From positions 1 to 64,000 of the forward strand of contig NZ_LHVH01000031.1 of NCBI RefSeq assembly GCF_001269885.1: 64,000 nucleotides of DNA, written 5' to 3'. Position 1 is the stretch's first letter. The number at the start of each line of letters is the position of its first letter. This DNA comes from Pseudomonas kilonensis. Lineage in GTDB: Bacteria; Pseudomonadota; Gammaproteobacteria; Pseudomonadales; Pseudomonadaceae. A model generated the notes under the pieces. That model searched no databases. It was not told the DNA's origin and saw only the letters and a program-made list of their open reading frames with translations. Below are positions 9,215 to 18,171 of the stretch, piece after piece. The translations under genes and the position numbers were made by a program.

Positions 9215-10617
9215 ATAGCATGAGTAACCGCCGCATCCTGTTGATCGACGATACACCCGCCATTCATGAAGATTTCCGCAAGATCCTCACCCCGGAGGAT
9301 GACAGCAACGCTGACTTGCTGGACATGGAAAGCGCGCTGTTCGGCGATGCGCCAAAACCTGTCGCCACGGTGTTCGAACTCGACTCGGCCTATGGCGGGC
9401 AGGAAGGCCTGAACAAGTTGCTGGAGGCATCGGCAAAAGGGCGTCCTTATGCCCTGGCCTTTGTCGACATGCGTATGCCCGAAGGCTGGGATGGCGCCAA
9501 GACCATCGAAGAACTCTGGAAGCGCGACCCGTTGCTGCAAGTGGTGGTCTGCACGGCGTATTCGGATTACTCCTGGGATGAACTGCTCGACCGCCTGAAC
9601 GGCCATGATCGCTTGCTGATCCTGAAAAAACCGTTCGACAACATCGAAGTCCAGCAGATGGCCAACACCCTGACCACAAAATGGGAAATGACCTCCCGTG
9701 CGCAACTGAAAATGAACAAGCTCGAAGACCTGGTGGAACAACGCACCCAGGCGTTCAAACAGGCCAGCGAGCTGCTGCAAATGGAGATCGACGAACGCAA
9801 GATGCTGGAAACCCAGCTGGTGCAATCGGAAAAACTCGCCTCGCTGGGCCAGTTGGCGGCCGGGGTGGCCCACGAAATCAACAACCCGATCGGCTTCATT
9901 TCTTCCAACCTGGGGGCGTTGGACGGTTACTTTGGCAAACTCCAGGAAATGCTCAGCGCCTACGGCAGCGCCGAGGGGGCCATCGCCTCGCCGGAGCTGG
10001 TGGTGCACTTGCGCAAGCTGCGCGAACAGGTGGAACTGGACTTCCTTGTCGAGGACATCCCTTTGCTGATCAAGGAATCCAAGGATGGCATCGGCCGGGT
10101 CGGGCAGATCGTCAAGGACCTGAAGGACTTCTCCCGCGTCGACTCCAGCCAGGAATGGCAGATGGCCAATTTGCAGCAGGGCATGGATTCGACGTTGAAC
10201 ATCGTCGCCAATGAAATCAAATACAAGGCCGACGTGGTCAAGGAGTACACGCCGTTGCCGGAAGTGGAATGCCTGCCGTCGCAGATCAACCAGGTGATCA
10301 TGAACCTGATCGTCAACGCCGCCCAGGCCATCGGCCCCGAGCGCGGCACCATCACCCTGCGCAACGGCGTCGGTGACGAATCCGTATGGATCGAAGTCGC
10401 CGACAACGGCTCGGGCATCCCCCCCGAAACCCTGCAGAAAATCTTCGACCCGTTCTTCACCACCAAGCCCATCGGCCAGGGCACAGGGCTCGGGCTGTCG
10501 TTGTCCTACGGCATCGTGAAAAAACACCACGGCGAGATCACGGTACGCAGCGAAGTCGGGGTCGGCACTACCTTTCGCGTGGAATTGCCGGTGCGGCAGA
10601 TGAAGCAGGCGAGCTGA
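9211..10617 (+). CDS. Soluble REC-histidine kinase
   Basis: A 468-residue protein. The N-terminal receiver belongs to the same distinctive family as those at 2251 and 4539 (DDTPAIHEDFRKIL; phospho-acceptor D86; LKKPF). A coiled coil (about 165-205) leads to a standard HisKA helix with H221 in GVAHEINNPIGF. The HATPase domain has N-, G1- and G2-box matches, including NLIVNAAQAI, DNGSGIPPE and GTGLGLSLSYG. No membrane segment is seen. A receiver in front of the kinase implies that phosphorylation from another kinase, plausibly the membrane kinase just upstream (ATGA overlap), tunes this one. It is the last gene of the operon; REP repeats follow directly. Confidence 0.88.
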   Translation: MNSMSNRRILLIDDTPAIHEDFRKILTPEDDSNADLLDMESALFGDAPKPVATVFELDSAYGGQEGLNKLLEASAKGRPYALAFVDMRMPEGWDGAKTIEELWKRDPLLQVVVCTAYSDYSWDELLDRLNGHDRLLILKKPFDNIEVQQMANTLTTKWEMTSRAQLKMNKLEDLVEQRTQAFKQASELLQMEIDERKMLETQLVQSEKLASLGQLAAGVAHEINNPIGFISSNLGALDGYFGKLQEMLSAYGSAEGAIASPELVVHLRKLREQVELDFLVEDIPLLIKESKDGIGRVGQIVKDLKDFSRVDSSQEWQMANLQQGMDSTLNIVANEIKYKADVVKEYTPLPEVECLPSQINQVIMNLIVNAAQAIGPERGTITLRNGVGDESVWIEVADNGSGIPPETLQKIFDPFFTTKPIGQGTGLGLSLSYGIVKKHHGEITVRSEVGVGTTFRVELPVRQMKQAS

Positions 10618-10658
10618 GCAGCTCCTGGGGTGGGAACACTGTAGAAGCTGTGGGAGCT

Positions 10659-10773
10659 GTGGGAGCAAGGCTTGCCCGCGATGGAGACACTCGGTATTTC
10701 AGAAACCGAGGCGCCTGTATCGCGAGCAAGCTTTGCTCCCACAGTTTTGCTCCCAGACAGCTTTGCTCCCACA
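10659..10773. repeat. REP/REPIN-type inverted repeat with extra half-sites
   Basis: GTGGGAGCAAGGCTTGCCCGCG faces GCGAGCAAGCTTTGCTCCCA across about 40 bp. Two further truncated GCTCCCA half-sites follow. The element sits after the signalling operon and could act as a transcript-end stem-loop. Confidence 0.85.
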
Positions 10774-10870
10774 CACCCTTGTTTCCATGACAATCCCCTC
10801 GTCATAGGGTTGCCCGTCGTTTTGCCGTCGGCGCAGAATGCCTGCGCTACCCCTCCCCCAAGGAAACCGT

Positions 10871-12490
10871 ATGAGCCTGTCTCTGCTGAGTCGTTACGCC
10901 TTCTTTGCTGGCTGTGTCATCTTCACCCTCGCCAGCCTGCCGTTCCTGCAATACGACTGGCTCTGGCCGATCACACTGGTGACCGGGTTGCTGAGCCTGC
11001 TGGGGCTGTTCGACCTGCTGCAAAGCCGCCACGCCGTGCGTCGCAACTATCCGATCCTGGGCAATATCCGCTACCTGGTCGAAGGCATCCGCCCGGAGAT
11101 CCGCCAATACCTGCTCGAATCCGACAGCGATGCCCTGCCCTTCTCCCGGGCCCAGCGCTCGCTGGTGTATTCCCGGGCCAAGAACGAAAGCGCCGACAAA
11201 CCGTTCGGCACCTTGATCGACGTGTACCAGACCGGCTTCGAATTCATCGGCCACTCCATGCGCCCAGCCCCGCTGAGCGATCCCAGCGGTTTTCGCGTGA
11301 CCGTCGGCGGCCCGCAATGCACCCAGCCGTACTCGGCGTCGGTGTTCAACATCTCGGCCATGAGTTTCGGCTCCCTGAGCGCCAACGCCATCCGGGCGTT
11401 GAACCAAGGAGCCAAGTTGGGCAACTTCGCCCACGACACCGGTGAAGGCAGCATCAGCCCCTACCACCGCGAACACGGCGGCGACCTCACCTGGGAGTTG
11501 GGCAGTGGCTACTTCGGTTGCCGTACGCCTGACGGGCGCTTCGACCCGGAGCGTTTCGCCGCCCAGGCGCAGAACCCGCAGGTGCGGATGATTGAAATCA
11601 AGATGAGCCAGGGCGCCAAACCCGGCCATGGCGGGATCCTGCCCAAGCACAAGGTCACTCGGGAAATCGCCGAGACCCGGGGCATCCTCATGGGCGAGGA
11701 CTGTGTTTCGCCTTCTTGCCACAGCGCGTTTTCCACGCCGATCGAACTGATGCAGTTCGTCCAGCAACTGCGCGAACTGTCCGGTGGCAAACCGGTGGGC
11801 TTCAAGTTCTGCCTGGGGCATCCGTGGGAGTTCATGGGCATCGCCAAGGCCATGCTGGAAACCGGGATCCTGCCCGACTTCATCGTGGTCGACGGCAAGG
11901 AAGGCGGCACGGGCGCGGCGCCAGTGGAGTTCACCGACCACATCGGCGTGCCGTTGCGCGAGGGCCTGCTGTTCGTGCATAACACGCTGGTGGGCCTGAA
12001 CCTGCGGGACAAGATCAAGCTCGGCGCCAGCGGCAAGATCGTCAGCGCCTTCGACATCGCCAGTGTCCTGGCCATCGGCGCCGACTGGGCCAACGCCGCG
12101 CGCGGCTTCATGTTCGCCATCGGCTGCATCCAATCGCAAAGCTGCCACACCAACAAATGCCCCACCGGCGTCGCCACCCAGGACACCCTGCGCCAGCGCG
12201 CCCTGGTCGTCCCGGATAAAGCCCAACGGGTCTACAACTTCCACCGCAACACCCTCAAGGCCCTGGCCGAAATGCTCGCCGCCGCCGGGCTTGAGCATCC
12301 TGCGCAATTGCAGCCCAAGCATCTGGTGCGGCGGATGTCGGCCACCGAGGTGAAGTTGTTTTCCCAGTTGCATGTGTTCCTCAAACCGGGGGAATTGCTG
12401 ACGGGAGAGGTCAATGGGGCGTTTTATTCGCGGATGTGGCAGATGGCGCGGGCGGATAGTTTTGAGCCGCGGGAAACAGCGGCGGCGTAA
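10871..12490 (+). CDS. FMN-binding glutamate synthase family protein
   Basis: With the ATG preceded by AAGGAAACC the protein is 539 residues; an upstream in-frame ATG at 10838 lacks a good ribosome site. Two N-terminal hydrophobic segments precede a domain like the FMN/synthase domain of GltB: GEGSISPYHREHGGDL, MSQGAKPGHGGILP, GGTGAAPVEF, and a C-x5-C-x4-C cluster ligand pattern (CIQSQSCHTNKC). No glutaminase domain is present, so it is a stand-alone oxidoreductase, probably membrane-attached. The physiological substrate of these proteins is not established. It is monocistronic between repeats. Confidence 0.85.
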   Translation: MSLSLLSRYAFFAGCVIFTLASLPFLQYDWLWPITLVTGLLSLLGLFDLLQSRHAVRRNYPILGNIRYLVEGIRPEIRQYLLESDSDALPFSRAQRSLVYSRAKNESADKPFGTLIDVYQTGFEFIGHSMRPAPLSDPSGFRVTVGGPQCTQPYSASVFNISAMSFGSLSANAIRALNQGAKLGNFAHDTGEGSISPYHREHGGDLTWELGSGYFGCRTPDGRFDPERFAAQAQNPQVRMIEIKMSQGAKPGHGGILPKHKVTREIAETRGILMGEDCVSPSCHSAFSTPIELMQFVQQLRELSGGKPVGFKFCLGHPWEFMGIAKAMLETGILPDFIVVDGKEGGTGAAPVEFTDHIGVPLREGLLFVHNTLVGLNLRDKIKLGASGKIVSAFDIASVLAIGADWANAARGFMFAIGCIQSQSCHTNKCPTGVATQDTLRQRALVVPDKAQRVYNFHRNTLKALAEMLAAAGLEHPAQLQPKHLVRRMSATEVKLFSQLHVFLKPGELLTGEVNGAFYSRMWQMARADSFEPRETAAA

Positions 12491-12509
12491 ACATCAGCTA
12501 TTCGCGGGT

Positions 12510-12667
12510 GCGCACAAACTCCTGTAGCGAGGGGATTTAGCGAAACGTCGCACCGCCCCGCTGGGCTGAAGCAGCCCCAAAAACAGACGTCGCGATGCAA
12601 CAGCCAGACCGAGCCAGTCGGTTTACGACTGCTGCGCAGCCGAGCGGGAGCAAGCTCCTCGTCACGG
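12510..12667. repeat. Degenerate GCGAGGGGATTTA-type inverted repeat
   Basis: GTAGCGAGGGGATTTAGCG and CGCTGGGCTGAAGCAGCCCC face CTGCTGCGCAGCCGAGCGG and AGCAAGCTCCTCGTCACGG. It is a decayed relative of the perfect modules flanking the RAYT gene and lies between convergent genes. Confidence 0.65.
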
Positions 12668-12680
12668 TGATGCGCTGTGG

Positions 12681-14273
12681 CTACCGCGGATCGGCTAAGT
12701 CCAGTGCCCGTTTACCAGCGGTCCAGATGTTGGTTTGATTGCCCACTTCAGTTGAGGACGGAGTTGCTTTGATAATGTATAGGGAAGCAGTCATTTCCTC
12801 GGAAACAAAAGTAAGAACTTGCTCCCATTTGCCTTTTGCGCTCGGCCAGACGCTGGACTTATGGGCTATCCACCAGACCCTTGCCCCGGGACATTGCAAA
12901 GTATCCACGTCACTCAAATAAGGGTCTTTAAAGCCATCTGAAATCAACGCGTAATGATTACGGCCAGCCTCTTCAGGAGACACTTTAAGATAAAGCTTCG
13001 GTTGCACTCCTGTTTTATTGTAATAGCTAAAGACCAGATATGAAAAAAATGTATCAACCACTATATCGTCTGCCAGCTTAATTTCTTGCTTGACTTTGTT
13101 TGCCAACACATCAATTTTCATCTCTCTACGAAAACCAATGCCACTCAAGTTATCTGTTTGCTTATACACCGCTCTCAACCCTTGCACCTCTACAAGAACA
13201 ATGAATATTAAAGCCATCATCACAACACAAGACCGCCGCTCCCAAGAGTCCAAGCACACTGCAATGACTAATGACAAACCGATCGCAGAAAGCAACAGAT
13301 ACCTGGGAACAAAAACCGGAACAAAAAGCGACACCAGAGCGACAGCAAAAATAGGAACCAAAAAACACCCTCCAAGCAAAGCATTGAAACGATATGCGGT
13401 CCCCCTCCAGAAACTTATCGATATCGCACATATGCCCAGCATCAAAGGCAACGGATACAAATACACCGATTGAGCCCACCTGCCGTTCAACATAATGAAC
13501 TGCCAAAACAAACTAAATACTCCCTCCACCGTGATAGCCGGTATCCATTCAATCCCTCGATTGCCTAACAAGTATCGAGTGGAATAAAAGGCCCAAGGCG
13601 CGAGCAATCCTAAAATCGCACCATTAGCCAGCATCCATGCTCCCCTTGGCAGCGCGGTCTGAAATACACTGCATCGTCCTGTCCACCAATAAAACCAATG
13701 GACAAGCACACCCAGCGCCGCAAAGTAGTGTGTGTAGAAAGCGGCTGTCATTAAACATATATAATAGATCGGAAAATTCTTATTCTCTGGATCCTTGATC
13801 CAATACACCAATGCTACGGTCGCGCCCATCAGCCAAAAGCTGAGCAAGGTGTACATACGCGCTTCTTGACTATAGCGGACCGAGATCGGCAGTAACGCCA
13901 GCAGTAATGCCGCAATCCAGGTTGCCCTTCGCGTGGCCACCAAACTCATCAGTTTTATGCCCAGCAAAACTGTGCCAACGTCTGCGACGGCGCTAAGCGA
14001 TCTCACGGCCAAAACCCCATCGCCAAACACCACCATCCAGTAATGCAAAAAGAAGTAATAGAGGGGCGGATGAACATCCCTTGCCGTAATGGACCAGATC
14101 TGCCAAGGCTCGTGCCTGGCAAGCAGTACGCTGAAAGCCTCGTCAAACCAGATGGTCGGTATCGTGATTTCGTAAAAACGCACACACAGCGCAAGCAGCA
14201 CCACGGTTGCCAAGGCTGAGCCGTCGATATACCGGTTTGAAAGCTTGCCTGGATACGCGTGAGAGTCAGTCAT
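12681..14273 (-). CDS. GT39-family membrane glycosyltransferase
   Basis: A 530-residue polytopic protein with roughly ten hydrophobic segments. The first loop carries WFDEAFS (about residue 42) and later DVHPPLYY, the acidic signature of GT-C enzymes of the PMT/ArnT type that take sugar from a polyprenyl-phosphate carrier and act on the periplasmic face. It is the last gene of the gtr-like operon and its start overlaps the GT2 stop. By position it would be the serotype-specific transferase that decorates O-antigen or another surface glycan. The sequence is visibly richer in A+T than its neighbours, which fits horizontal acquisition. The acceptor cannot be deduced. Confidence 0.82.
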   Translation of the reverse strand: MTDSHAYPGKLSNRYIDGSALATVVLLALCVRFYEITIPTIWFDEAFSVLLARHEPWQIWSITARDVHPPLYYFFLHYWMVVFGDGVLAVRSLSAVADVGTVLLGIKLMSLVATRRATWIAALLLALLPISVRYSQEARMYTLLSFWLMGATVALVYWIKDPENKNFPIYYICLMTAAFYTHYFAALGVLVHWFYWWTGRCSVFQTALPRGAWMLANGAILGLLAPWAFYSTRYLLGNRGIEWIPAITVEGVFSLFWQFIMLNGRWAQSVYLYPLPLMLGICAISISFWRGTAYRFNALLGGCFLVPIFAVALVSLFVPVFVPRYLLLSAIGLSLVIAVCLDSWERRSCVVMMALIFIVLVEVQGLRAVYKQTDNLSGIGFRREMKIDVLANKVKQEIKLADDIVVDTFFSYLVFSYYNKTGVQPKLYLKVSPEEAGRNHYALISDGFKDPYLSDVDTLQCPGARVWWIAHKSSVWPSAKGKWEQVLTFVSEEMTASLYIIKATPSSTEVGNQTNIWTAGKRALDLADPR

Positions 14274-15250
14274 AGACGATCCCCGATCAGCTCGTGAAAG
14301 GTCTCGTCGGTTTCTCGCATGCCCAACTCTCCTCGGATTATTTCCCTGATGACATATCTCGGCCGATGTTTCGTCTCCAGATAAATCCGCCCAATGTACT
14401 CACCCAACACACCAATGCCGATCAGTTGAACCCCACCCAAAAACAAAATCGCCGTCATCAACGATGGATAACCGGGAAGATCATTCCCAAAGAACAGCTT
14501 GTCCAACACCATGTACGCGGCATACAGCAGCGATAAAAACGAGATGCAACCGCCGACATAAGTCCACAACCGCAACGGCACGGTGCTGAACGAAGTGATA
14601 CCTTCCAGCGCCAGGTTCCACAATTTCCAGCCGTTAAATTTACTGCGGCCAGCGGCGCGACCGGCGCGGTCGTATTCAACGATGACGGTATTGAACCCAG
14701 CCCACGACAACACGCCTTTCATAAATAACTGATACTCGGGAAGGGTCTTGATGACCTCCACCACCTTGCGGTCCATCAGCCTAAAATCACCCACGTTCCG
14801 CTCGATATGGGGATAGGCAATACGATCGAGCAAACGATAGAACAGCGCAGCGCATCCACGCTTGAGATAACTATCGGATGAACGATCACGACGCTTGGCC
14901 AGCACCACCTCGGCGCCCTTCTCCCACTCCGCAATCAACCTGGGAATAACGTCGATGGGATCTTGCAAATCCACGTCCATCGGGATCACCACATCGCCGC
15001 TGGCGTGCACGATTCCGGCAAACAACGCCGGCTCCTTGCCAAAATTTCGAGAGAGATCAATGAACACGACCAAGTTATCGACCAGCGCAATGTCCCGAGC
15101 CAAAAATCCAGTCTGGTCAGCGCTGCCATCGTTGATAAACACGATCTCGACGCTGTAGTCGACCAGCGCCGGATGCTGGCGAACGCTCTTGTAGAACAGC
15201 TCAAGGGTCTGCTCTTCATTGAACACCGGCACAACCAGTGAAATTTTCAT
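14270..15250 (-). CDS. GT2 polyprenyl-phosphate glycosyltransferase (GtrB-like)
   Basis: A 326-residue protein starting MKISLVVPVFNEEQTL at the ATG that overlaps the preceding GtrA stop. The reading frame stays open far upstream, but that extension is not protein-like. The GT2 domain shows the nucleotide-binding FINDGSADQT and the metal-binding DVDLQDP, followed by two C-terminal membrane segments (about 230-300), as in GtrB and DPM1-like enzymes. These move a sugar from a nucleotide donor to undecaprenyl phosphate on the cytoplasmic side. The product would be flipped by the GtrA-like proteins and used by the GT39 enzyme downstream. Confidence 0.88.
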   Translation of the reverse strand: MKISLVVPVFNEEQTLELFYKSVRQHPALVDYSVEIVFINDGSADQTGFLARDIALVDNLVVFIDLSRNFGKEPALFAGIVHASGDVVIPMDVDLQDPIDVIPRLIAEWEKGAEVVLAKRRDRSSDSYLKRGCAALFYRLLDRIAYPHIERNVGDFRLMDRKVVEVIKTLPEYQLFMKGVLSWAGFNTVIVEYDRAGRAAGRSKFNGWKLWNLALEGITSFSTVPLRLWTYVGGCISFLSLLYAAYMVLDKLFFGNDLPGYPSLMTAILFLGGVQLIGIGVLGEYIGRIYLETKHRPRYVIREIIRGELGMRETDETFHELIGDRL

Positions 15251-15621
15251 GGGCGGTGCCCACGAAACACTACGAACCGAGAGAGCAGAAAACCGAACAC
15301 CAGACTCAGCAGGGAAAATACCGCCACCGTCAGTAACCCATGGAGCCGCCAGCGGTCTCCCAGATAACCCACGGCATAACTGAGCACGCCCATGACACAC
15401 AGGAATACCACATACCCCGTCACCGAGTGTTTGGCCTCGAAGGTATAGAGCGCATTGAGGTAATAGGAAAAGGAAGCCGCCACACAGAACGCAGCAAGAT
15501 TGCTGGTCGACTGATCGAGACCGATCGCTACGCGAAGCACGAAAAATATTTGCCAATGAAGCAGTGTGTTGGCCAGCCCGACCAGTGCGTAAGTGGAAAA
15601 GCCGCTCCATATCGCTTTCAT
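15247..15621 (-). CDS. GtrA-like flippase, copy 2
   Basis: I chose the ATG with GGGAGCGAG upstream, giving 124 residues (MKAIWSGFSTYALVG); an in-frame start at 15684 would overlap the upstream gene. Four membrane segments and the GtrA-family core LVGLANTLLHW, LAAFCVAASFSYYLNALYTF and a C-terminal FLLSRFVVF are visible. GtrA proteins are thought to flip polyprenyl-phosphate-linked sugar. It is about half identical, by eye, to the gene just upstream (shared SNLAAFCVAA and YFN/YxNALxxF blocks). The stop overlaps the GT2 start (ATGA). Confidence 0.85.
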   Translation of the reverse strand: MKAIWSGFSTYALVGLANTLLHWQIFFVLRVAIGLDQSTSNLAAFCVAASFSYYLNALYTFEAKHSVTGYVVFLCVMGVLSYAVGYLGDRWRLHGLLTVAVFSLLSLVFGFLLSRFVVFRGHRP

Positions 15622-15664
15622 GCTCGCTCCCGAACTTGTCGGTGCTTCACTTGCTGAAAGACGG

Positions 15665-16033
15665 TCATACCCGCTGACGACCACGAAGCAACTTGAACCG
15701 GAAAAAGCTGTACCCCATCGTCAGGTTCAGCAAGAAATACAACGCCACCGTCTCCCATCCAGGCAAATTCAGGGCATCGCCGATCGAACCGATACCGTAG
15801 CTCACGGCGGCCATCGTGCAATTGAGCAGGAGATAGCCACTCCATGACTGCTGGGGCCCGAAGATGAAAAGCGCATTCACATAAAACGAAAACGCCGCCG
15901 CCACACAAAACGCCGCGAGGTTACTGGTTGCCTGAGTCAGGCCGACGGCGCCATACAGCAAGAAAAAAACCTGACAATGGATCAATCCATTGACCAGCGC
16001 GATCACTATCAACGCAGAGAAGCCCTTCATCAT
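15665..16033 (-). CDS. GtrA-like flippase, copy 1
   Basis: A 122-residue, four-helix membrane protein and the first gene of the operon. The start is the ATG following AAGGTAGGC. It shares ATSNLAAFCVAAAFSFYVNA with its downstream neighbour and clearly arose by duplication of the same family. Sugar-carrier translocation is the expected role. Two GtrA genes before a single GT2 gene is not the usual gtrA-gtrB-gtrC plan, so the two may form a heterodimer or serve different lipid-linked sugars. Confidence 0.83.
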   Translation of the reverse strand: MMKGFSALIVIALVNGLIHCQVFFLLYGAVGLTQATSNLAAFCVAAAFSFYVNALFIFGPQQSWSGYLLLNCTMAAVSYGIGSIGDALNLPGWETVALYFLLNLTMGYSFFRFKLLRGRQRV

Positions 16034-16154
16034 GCCTACCTTGCCATTCGCCAATTGGCGGGCTTCCAAGCTAGGCCACGGTGTTGCGAGGATCTACTGT
16101 CAGAACTTACAGGTCGAACACCTACTCCGACGAACGGCCAGGTTCATTCCTACG

Positions 16155-16190
16155 AAAAAGCCCCAGTCATTCCGACTGGGGCTCTTGTTT
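16155..16190 (-). terminator. Rho-independent terminator of the permease gene
   Basis: A 10-bp perfect stem, AGCCCCAGTC/GACTGGGGCT, lies 16 bp beyond the permease stop. Read on the minus strand it is followed by TTTTTC. It separates the permease transcript from the gtr-like operon. Confidence 0.9.
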
Positions 16191-16205
16191 TACAGCGCTA
16201 TCACC

Positions 16206-17627
16206 TCACGAAACCGAACGCACACCGCCCCGCACATCCCCAGTCGGTTGCAACTTGAAGGTATAAAACAACACCGTCAGCAACACCAGGAACGCCGGGC
16301 CGACATACAACGCCACGCGGGTATCCGGGAAGTACGCCATCAGGCCCACCACCAGCACCAGGAAGGCCAGCGCCAGGTACGAGCTGACCGGGTACAGCCA
16401 CATGCGGTACTTGAGGGCCGCACGCTCGGAAGCGCTCAAGCCTTGGCGGAATTTGAGCTGGGCCAGCAGGATCATCACCCAGGTCCAGATCGCGCCGAAC
16501 GTGGCAATCGACGTCACCCAGACGAAGACTTTCTCCGGCACCAGGTAATTGAGCAGCACGCCCAGCAGCAATGCGGCGATGGACAACAGCAATGCGCGGC
16601 GCGGTACGCCGTTGGCCGAGGTCTTGGCGAAACCGGCCGGGGCCTGGCCGTTCTGCGCCAGGCTGTAGAGCATCCGCCCGGTGCTGAAGATCCCGCCGTT
16701 GCAGGACGACAGCGCGGCAGTGATGACCACGAAATTGATGATGCCAGCGGCGGTCTTGATGCCCAGGCGCTCGAAGGTCATCACGAATGGGCTGCCCTGG
16801 GTGCCGATTTCGTTCCACGGGTAGATCGACAGGATCACGAACAGCGCGCCGACGTAGAACAACAGGATCCTCCAGAACACCGAGCCGATGGCGTTGGGGA
16901 TGGTTTTCTGTGGGTTCTTCGCCTCACCGGCGGTCAGGCCGATCATCTCCACGCCCAGGTAGGCGAACATGACCATTTGCAGGGACATCAACACGCCGGA
17001 CACACCGTTGGGCATGAAGCCGCCATGGGCCCAGAGGTTGGAAATGCCCAGGGCCACGCCGTCATTGCCGAAGCCGAAGGCGATGATGCCGACTCCGCCG
17101 ATGACCATGGCGATGATGGTCACGATCTTGATCAGGGCGAACCAGAACTCGAACTCACCGAAAGCCTTGACCGCGATCAGGTTGATCGAGCCCATGCTGA
17201 CCAGCGCGGCCAGGGCCCAGATCCAGCGGGGCACGTCGGGGAACCAGATGCCCATGTACACCGCCACCGCGGTGATTTCCGCCACGCAGGTCACCAGCCA
17301 CAGGAACCAGTAGTTCCAACCGGTCAGGAAACCTGCCAGTGGGCCGAGGTAGTCCTGGGCATAGCGGCTGAACGAACCGGCCACCGGGTTATGCACGGCC
17401 ATTTCACCGAGGGCGCGCATGATCACCAGGATCGCCAGGCCGCCAAGGATGTAGGACAGCATGATCGCCGGACCGGCCATTTCAATGGCCTTGGCCGAGC
17501 CGAGGAACAGCCCGACACCGATGCAGGCGCCGAGCGCCATCAGGCGGATATGCCGCTCACCGAGTTCACGTTTGAGCGGACCGCCCTGAGCGGTCTCGCC
17601 ATGGGGCAGATGATTGCCGACAGGCAT
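16206..17627 (-). CDS. Amino-acid permease of the AAT family (ProY/HutT-like)
   Basis: A 473-residue polytopic protein of twelve predicted membrane segments, starting at MPVGNHLPHG. The N-terminal LGERHIRLMALGACIGVGLF and the block RALGEMAVHNP...GSFSRYAQDYLGPLAG are the amino-acid/proton symporter signature. The whole chain reads close to E. coli ProY, including SLQMVMFAYLGVEMIG and IYPWNEIGTQGSPFV. Proline and histidine are both reasonable substrates; the sequence alone does not decide. An open frame continues 300 bases upstream but is not conserved-looking. A terminator follows directly. Confidence 0.85.
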   Translation of the reverse strand: MPVGNHLPHGETAQGGPLKRELGERHIRLMALGACIGVGLFLGSAKAIEMAGPAIMLSYILGGLAILVIMRALGEMAVHNPVAGSFSRYAQDYLGPLAGFLTGWNYWFLWLVTCVAEITAVAVYMGIWFPDVPRWIWALAALVSMGSINLIAVKAFGEFEFWFALIKIVTIIAMVIGGVGIIAFGFGNDGVALGISNLWAHGGFMPNGVSGVLMSLQMVMFAYLGVEMIGLTAGEAKNPQKTIPNAIGSVFWRILLFYVGALFVILSIYPWNEIGTQGSPFVMTFERLGIKTAAGIINFVVITAALSSCNGGIFSTGRMLYSLAQNGQAPAGFAKTSANGVPRRALLLSIAALLLGVLLNYLVPEKVFVWVTSIATFGAIWTWVMILLAQLKFRQGLSASERAALKYRMWLYPVSSYLALAFLVLVVGLMAYFPDTRVALYVGPAFLVLLTVLFYTFKLQPTGDVRGGVRSVS

Positions 17628-18171
17628 AGGGATACAACCTCGTCTTGTTATTGGATTAGCCACCGAGTGTCCAAAGCCACAGGCCGATAGGCCTGCCACC
17701 TTGCCGAAACCGGGTCTGTCTTGTGGGCAGACCGTCCTGTGGAACCACAACCTCAGGATCAGCGGGCCATGCAGTATAAAAAGCCAGGGATAGAGAGTTT
17801 CACTGTAAAACCCGGGAAATTCAGGGATAAGCCTGCGCCACAAGTGGCTTTTGGAGAGGCGTTGTCTGGGATTACAGGTCATACGGAAACGGCACCGAGT
17901 ATTGCACAGCATTGGTGCAGCGTCATGTTTGGGCATGGAGCGAGGGCTCTAGTGCAAGCTTTTCAGCCCCCATGTGGTGAGAGAAATCATCTGTGGCGAG
18001 GGGATTTATCCCCGCTGGGCTGCGCAGCAGCCCCCAAAACAGCAACCCGGTATGTCTGGACAATTGAGTGGCCTGCATTGGGGCTGCTGCGCAGCCCAGC
18101 GGGGATAAATCCCCTCGCCACAGATAAGTCTCCACAGGTAAATTCCCTGGTCACAGGGAGCATGAGACGCC
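17628..18171. other. Intergenic region holding a long inverted repeat
   Basis: About 360 bp upstream of the permease hold no recognisable gene, only the presumed permease promoter. The remainder is the inverted repeat annotated separately at 17991-18123, next to the RAYT stop. Confidence 0.7.
17991..18123. repeat. 44-bp perfect inverted repeat, left flank of the RAYT gene
   Basis: Arms 17991-18034 and 18080-18123 are exact reverse complements, beginning CTGTGGCGAGGGGATTTATC, with a 45-bp spacer. The same module, spacer included, recurs on the other side of the RAYT gene. A divergent copy lies at 40728-40861. Confidence 0.95.

Noticed and set aside
12739..12921. Small plus-strand frame within the GT39 gene
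   Set aside because: It is embedded antisense in a well-supported glycosyltransferase and has no features.
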